A DNA stretch of 64,000 bases. It comes from Pseudooceanicola batsensis HTCC2597 (lineage in GTDB: Bacteria > Pseudomonadota > Alphaproteobacteria > Rhodobacterales > Rhodobacteraceae). Position numbers and translations under genes: made by a program. Below the pieces are notes generated by a model. The model was not told the origin of the DNA and ran no database searches. It was given only the letters and a program-made list of their open reading frames with translations. Positions 60,693 to 64,000 of this stretch are shown in pieces. Where the stretch lies: contig NZ_CH724131.1 of NCBI RefSeq assembly GCF_000152725.1, positions 1,705,739-1,769,738 on the forward strand, given 5' to 3'. Within the stretch, counting starts at the first letter, position 1; every line of letters starts with the position of its first letter.

Positions 60693-61750
60693 CGCAGCAT
60701 CTCCTCCGTCACGATCTGGGTCAGCGGCTGGCGGGCGCGCTTGCGCTGAAGCTCGTAATTGCCGAGCGGGGTCCAGCCGGCCAGCACCGTGTCGGTGTCG
60801 TCGGCCCTGAGCGCGGCGCGCAAGACGGTTTCGAAGGTGCGGCGGTCCTTCTTGGGCATAGGGGCGAGGTCGAGGATGATCTGGCCGCCCAGCCCCCGCA
60901 GCCGCAGCTGGCGCGGCAGATCGCGTGCCGTGGCAAGGTTCGCCTTCAGCCCGGCGGCAAGCGAGGTATCGCCGCCGGTGTTCACGTCTACCGCGGTGAA
61001 GGCGCGGGTCGGCTCAACGAACATCGTGGCAGAGCCGAGCGTCACCGCCGGCCGCAGCAGGGCCTCGATCTTCTCGAGGATGCCGTGATCTTCGAGACAG
61101 CCCGCCTCGGTCTCGATCTGCGCGGGTTCGGTCCATTCGCGCCAGGCGGTGGCATGGGGGCCGTCGCCCTCGGTCAGCTTCTCGGGCGCTCCGGCGACAT
61201 CGCCCAGCACCTGCACGGCGAGGTCGGCCATGGCGCGGATGTCCTCGGCCACCGCCTCTTCGTCCGCGCCCTCGCAGGAGGATCGCAGGATCAGCCCGCC
61301 GTTGCGGTCGAGGATCGCATGGCCCGCAAGCGTGTCATGGGCAATTTCCAGAAGGGCGTCGCGAGCGGCCTCGTCCCGGACCTGTCGCGAGACATTCAGC
61401 CCCGGCGCCTCGGGCGTGACGATGGCGTGGCGGCTCTTGAACAGCAGCCGGGTGGTGACGGGGATGGCCTTGCCCGGTTCGGCGTGGCCGGTGACCTGCA
61501 CCAGCAGCGGCTCGCCCGGCGACAGCCCCTTGACCTGCCGCAGGAAGGCCGGCCCGTCCGGGGTCGCGAGGAACATCCCCCCCTGCCCCTTCACCGGCCG
61601 GTCGGCCTGCGCGCGGTAGATCGTGCCCGGCCGCGGGGCGTCGCTGTCGATCAGCAGATCCTCGAGCCGGCCGTCGCGCATGAGGGCGGCGGCCTCGACC
61701 GGACCGTCCCGGCCCGGCAGGTGATCGAGCAGGATCAGCGTGCCTTTCAT
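60689..61750 (-). CDS. Short RNase E/G-family ribonuclease
   Basis: 353 residues, shorter than RNase G (about 490). It keeps the catalytic core: [13 protein letters not shown] (Asp of the DxN motif) and [11 protein letters not shown] (second catalytic Asp). The zinc-link CPxCxGxG sequence that follows in typical members is not seen, and the end is at [17 protein letters not shown]. This short form is usual next to maf and yacG in Rhodobacterales. It probably processes rRNA or other RNA. Its start overlaps the maf stop. Confidence 0.85.
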   Translation of the reverse strand: MKGTLILLDHLPGRDGPVEAAALMRDGRLEDLLIDSDAPRPGTIYRAQADRPVKGQGGMFLATPDGPAFLRQVKGLSPGEPLLVQVTGHAEPGKAIPVTTRLLFKSRHAIVTPEAPGLNVSRQVRDEAARDALLEIAHDTLAGHAILDRNGGLILRSSCEGADEEAVAEDIRAMADLAVQVLGDVAGAPEKLTEGDGPHATAWREWTEPAQIETEAGCLEDHGILEKIEALLRPAVTLGSATMFVEPTRAFTAVDVNTGGDTSLAAGLKANLATARDLPRQLRLRGLGGQIILDLAPMPKKDRRTFETVLRAALRADDTDTVLAGWTPLGNYELQRKRARQPLTQIVTEEMLR

Positions 61751-62322
61751 TCGGTCCTCCAGACCGGGTAGCCGGCCGCTTTGAGCAGGTTGGCCGTTTC
61801 GGCGACAGGCAGGCCCATGACGGCGGTATAGCTGCCCTGCAGCCAGGGGATGAAAGCGCCCGCCGGCCCCTGGATGCCGTAGCCGCCCGCCTTGCCCCGC
61901 CAGTCGTCAGTGGCGAGGTAGGCGTTCAGTTCCAGATCGTCCAGCCGTTTCATGCGGACGGTGGTGACCACGTCCCTTTCCCACAGGCGGTCGCCACGGC
62001 GGACGGCCACGGCGGTGATCACCTTGTGCCGGCGCCCCGACATGGCCAGCAGGAATTCCGCCGCCTCGCCGGCATCGCGCGGTTTGCCCATGATCCGACG
62101 GCCGAGTGCGACGGTCGTGTCGGCACAGAGCACCACCTCGTCCGCGCCGGCCTGGACCGTCCGCGCCTTTTCGCGGCTCATCCGCGCGCAATAGGGACGC
62201 GGCAGTTCGCCCTTGCCGGGTGTCTCGTCGATATCGGGGGGGCGGATCGCGTCGGGCGTCAGCCCGAGCGTGGCGAGAAGGTCCAGACGGCGGGGACTGC
62301 CGGATCCGAGGATCAGCTTCAT
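61747..62322 (-). CDS. maf: Maf-type nucleoside triphosphate pyrophosphatase
   Basis: 191 residues. The N-terminal [17 protein letters not shown] (4-20) is the phosphate-binding signature, and [14 protein letters not shown] carries the catalytic Asp (about 68-81). The family removes methylated or non-canonical UTP/TTP/CTP. Located 22 bases after infA on the same strand and coupled to the RNase G-type gene, as in related genomes. Confidence 0.93.
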   Translation of the reverse strand: MKLILGSGSPRRLDLLATLGLTPDAIRPPDIDETPGKGELPRPYCARMSREKARTVQAGADEVVLCADTTVALGRRIMGKPRDAGEAAEFLLAMSGRRHKVITAVAVRRGDRLWERDVVTTVRMKRLDDLELNAYLATDDWRGKAGGYGIQGPAGAFIPWLQGSYTAVMGLPVAETANLLKAAGYPVWRTE

Positions 62323-62344
62323 ATCGCCCGCGCCGCCGGGGCGC

Positions 62345-62563
62345 TTACTTGAAACGATAGTTGATCCGACCCTTGGTCAGATCATAGGGGGTCATCTCGA
62401 CCTGCACCTTGTCGCCGGCCAGAACACGGATGCGGTTCTTGCGCATCTTGCCTGCCGTATGTGCGATGATTTCATGGCCGTTCTCGAGTTCGACCCGGAA
62501 AGTCGCATTGGGCAGGAGTTCCTTCACGACGCCGGGGAATTCGAGAGTGTCTTCCTTGGCCAT
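62345..62563 (-). CDS. infA: Translation initiation factor IF-1
   Basis: 72 residues, the exact IF-1 size. The OB fold is seen in [40 protein letters not shown] and [16 protein letters not shown]. The start has GGAGAC upstream. It leads the infA-maf-RNase G-yacG set. Essential factor binding the ribosomal A site. Confidence 0.97.
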   Translation of the reverse strand: MAKEDTLEFPGVVKELLPNATFRVELENGHEIIAHTAGKMRKNRIRVLAGDKVQVEMTPYDLTKGRINYRFK

Positions 62564-62796
62564 GTAGTCTCCATCCTTGCGTTGCTCGCGAATGGACGCG
62601 CGAGTGCGCGTTAAATGGGGGCAAACGCCGACGTTTTCAAGTGGATTATGCGTGAGCGGGGCAGGTAGGGCGCAGGGCGCGGGCGGCGGCCGTCAAAGCC
62701 CTCTGCGGGGACCCGGGCCGCCCGACCGCAGGAAACTGCCGATCGGGCCTGCGGGGGCAGGACGGTCCCGCGAGCGGCCGCGCGGGCCGCCCCGGC

Positions 62797-63366
62797 TCAG
62801 GCCTTGCGACGACGCGCGACGTAGCCCATGCCGCCGATACCGGCCAGCAGAAGCGGCAGCGAGGCGGGCAGCGGGATGGCGGGCGTGATGGCACCGGTGA
62901 CGGTCAAATTCACATCACCCGCAAATCCTACAGCGAAAAACCCGCCCAAGGCGTCGAGATCGCCCGTCAGCGTAGCGATTGCGTATGGCGTCGCGCCACC
63001 AAAGCTCCTCACAAGAAGAAGTGTCAGCACGTCATCGCCGGGGCCGAAGTCTTGGCTCAGGGAATGGTCCTCGACGGTACCATCAAACAAGATAGAAAAA
63101 TCTGTATCGAAAACGGTCAGCGAAGAAGAAATGAATGCATCAGTGAGGGAATCGAAAGAGAGGTTCCCGCCGACTGGGAAGGGGCCAACAAGATCCGTAA
63201 TTGAACCGGCATCCGGCCCGAATGTGAGATTATAGTCGAGGTCAACTATGCCATTGAAGTATTCGGGTCCTGTCGCAACCACGTCGTCCAGAGATACCGC
63301 CTGAGCCGCCCCCGCCGACAGGGCAATGGCGGCCGCGCCGATCGCCGTCTTGATAAAATGTTTCAT
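62797..63366 (-). CDS. VPLPA-CTERM sorted exported protein
   Basis: 189 residues. A signal peptide (about 1-23, ending AAQA) and a C-terminal tripartite sorting signal are present: the motif IPLPASLPLLLAGIGGMGYV followed by ARRRKA. This matches VPLPA-CTERM proteins, which are cleaved and placed at the cell surface by an exosortase-type system in Rhodobacterales. The body is beta-rich, Asp/Gly/Ser/Thr-rich with no known enzyme domain (about 25-160). The exosortase gene is not in the window. It lies 63 bases from the cadherin-like gene on the same strand. Confidence 0.88.
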   Translation of the reverse strand: MKHFIKTAIGAAAIALSAGAAQAVSLDDVVATGPEYFNGIVDLDYNLTFGPDAGSITDLVGPFPVGGNLSFDSLTDAFISSSLTVFDTDFSILFDGTVEDHSLSQDFGPGDDVLTLLLVRSFGGATPYAIATLTGDLDALGGFFAVGFAGDVNLTVTGAITPAIPLPASLPLLLAGIGGMGYVARRRKA

Positions 63367-63429
63367 TCCAATTTCCCCCGTGTGGTCGGGCGCGGCTTGG
63401 CCGTCGCGCCCGGAAAATAATGTCGGGCC

Positions 63430-64000
63430 TCAAACATCCAGCCCGAAGAGCGAATTAATACCGCCGGAGACGTCCCCGGTAATCGTCATCATATCGTTAT
63501 CCGGCCCATAGGTGAAAAGCAATGCGGTCGGCAGCGAACGGACTGTTGCCATTTCGACATCAGCCAGGGTGATGCCCGACAAGGCATCATCCTCGCTCCA
63601 GTCGAAGATCCGCGAGGCGTCGCGCACCCCGTTCGACATGTTGACCGATACATCGAAGACATCCGCCCCGCCCTGCCCGCGGGCCATGTCACCAAAGCCC
63701 CCGTTGAAGATGAAGACGTCCGCCTCGGACGTGCCGAGCAGGTAGTCGCGGCCCGTGGTGCCCAGGATCTCGTTGAGCTCCGGCCCCTCGTCCTCGTCGG
63801 TCACGTTGACGGTGACCTCGGTCGTGACTGTTTCCGTTCCGTCAAAGACCGTGACGTCGATGAGGTAGGAATTGTCCGTATTGCCGTCACCCGGGGCCTC
63901 GTAGTCCGGCGCCACCTTGAAGCTGAGCGTACCGTCCGAGGAGATGTCGAACAGACCGCCATCCTTGCCGGCAGCGATACCGAAGCTGAGACCGTCGCCA
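63430..64000 (-). CDS. C-terminal part of a large cadherin-like / RTX-type surface protein (5' end outside window)
   Basis: At least 189 residues continue to the window edge with an open frame. The N-terminal part shows a cadherin-type repeat (FDISSDGTLSFKVAPDYEAP, then YLIDVTVFDGTETVTTEVTV and NVTDEDEGPELNE), with calcium-binding DxD/DE loops. The C-terminal 130 residues (GTTGRDYLLGTSEADVFIF and then GGADVFDVSV) read like a hemolysin-type calcium-binding (RTX) end, typical of type I secreted proteins. The secretion system is not in the window. Confidence 0.78.
   Translation of the reverse strand, partial: GDGLSFGIAAGKDGGLFDISSDGTLSFKVAPDYEAPGDGNTDNSYLIDVTVFDGTETVTTEVTVNVTDEDEGPELNEILGTTGRDYLLGTSEADVFIFNGGFGDMARGQGGADVFDVSVNMSNGVRDASRIFDWSEDDALSGITLADVEMATVRSLPTALLFTYGPDNDMMTITGDVSGGINSLFGLDV

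Noticed and set aside
1-64000. CRISPR arrays, insertion sequences, integrases, rRNA genes
   Set aside because: No regularly spaced repeats, transposase or integrase motifs or rRNA sequence were found on reading the window; only one tRNA gene is present.

Overview
The window looks like a chromosome segment of a high-GC alphaproteobacterium of the Rhodobacterales (Roseobacter/Paracoccus-type). The signs are dense short operons with ATGA/TTGA overlaps, strongly GC-ending codons, TRAP and Liv transporters, a UPF0262 gene, a VPLPA-CTERM protein, and the hisD / UPF0262 / LMW-phosphatase and infA / maf / RNase G / yacG blocks. No integrase, insertion sequence, phage or CRISPR array was seen.

Layout. 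1-449: end of a 5-formyl-THF cyclo-ligase. 618-3246: arsenic island (arsH, arsC, acr3 against a divergent arsR with two palindromic operators). 3247-6139: a decayed dehydrogenase tail, a VOC protein, an SDR, and an extra tryptophanyl-tRNA synthetase preceded by what reads as a complete ribosome-mediated attenuator (leader peptide with tandem Trp codons, mutually exclusive hairpins, terminator). 6309-12292: two serine hydrolases, an AraC regulator and small envelope genes. 12349-18279: XRE-cupin regulator and amidase divergent from a TRAP transporter plus an ornithine cyclodeaminase-like gene. 18283-20538: AI-2E-type and EamA-type membrane proteins.

20656-39140 is a large catabolic region. Tryptophan 2,3-dioxygenase, an alpha/beta-hydrolase arylformamidase and kynureninase would take tryptophan to anthranilate. 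A CoA ligase, a bifunctional 2-aminobenzoyl-CoA (or salicylyl-CoA) monooxygenase/reductase, an enoyl-CoA hydratase, an acyl-CoA dehydrogenase and a thioesterase would process the CoA ester. A Liv-type ABC importer, an FAD monooxygenase, a cupin, RidA, a stand-alone Lrp-type ligand domain and a FAH-family hydrolase are interspersed. A MarR gene sits beside one of two matching palindromes (ATTTCAAGC-N12/13-GCTTGAAAT), the likely operators.

39315-47152: tRNA-Ser(UGA), a SPOR lipoprotein, a D,D-carboxypeptidase, then tmk-holB-tatD-MBL hydrolase-AEC transporter, and an enoyl-CoA hydratase. 47417-51597: an AdoMet decarboxylase facing a five-gene strand of membrane aminopropyltransferase, DUF350, an unannotated 54-aa protein and two DUF4178 proteins. 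52098-54002: a glycosyltransferase-like/sulfotransferase fusion. 54156-57096: TetR, an epimerase and a flavin monooxygenase, with an operator and an SD-sequestering hairpin. 57093-62563: housekeeping genes on the minus strand (GNAT, NTF2-like, LMW phosphatase, UPF0262, hisD, yacG, RNase G-type, maf, infA). 62797-64000: a VPLPA-CTERM surface protein and the end of a cadherin/RTX-like protein.

Most notable: the Trp-codon attenuator of the second TrpRS, the paired MarR palindromes in the tryptophan/anthranilate region, and the AdoMetDC / aminopropyltransferase / DUF350 / DUF4178 module. All calls are read from sequence only; no database search was run.
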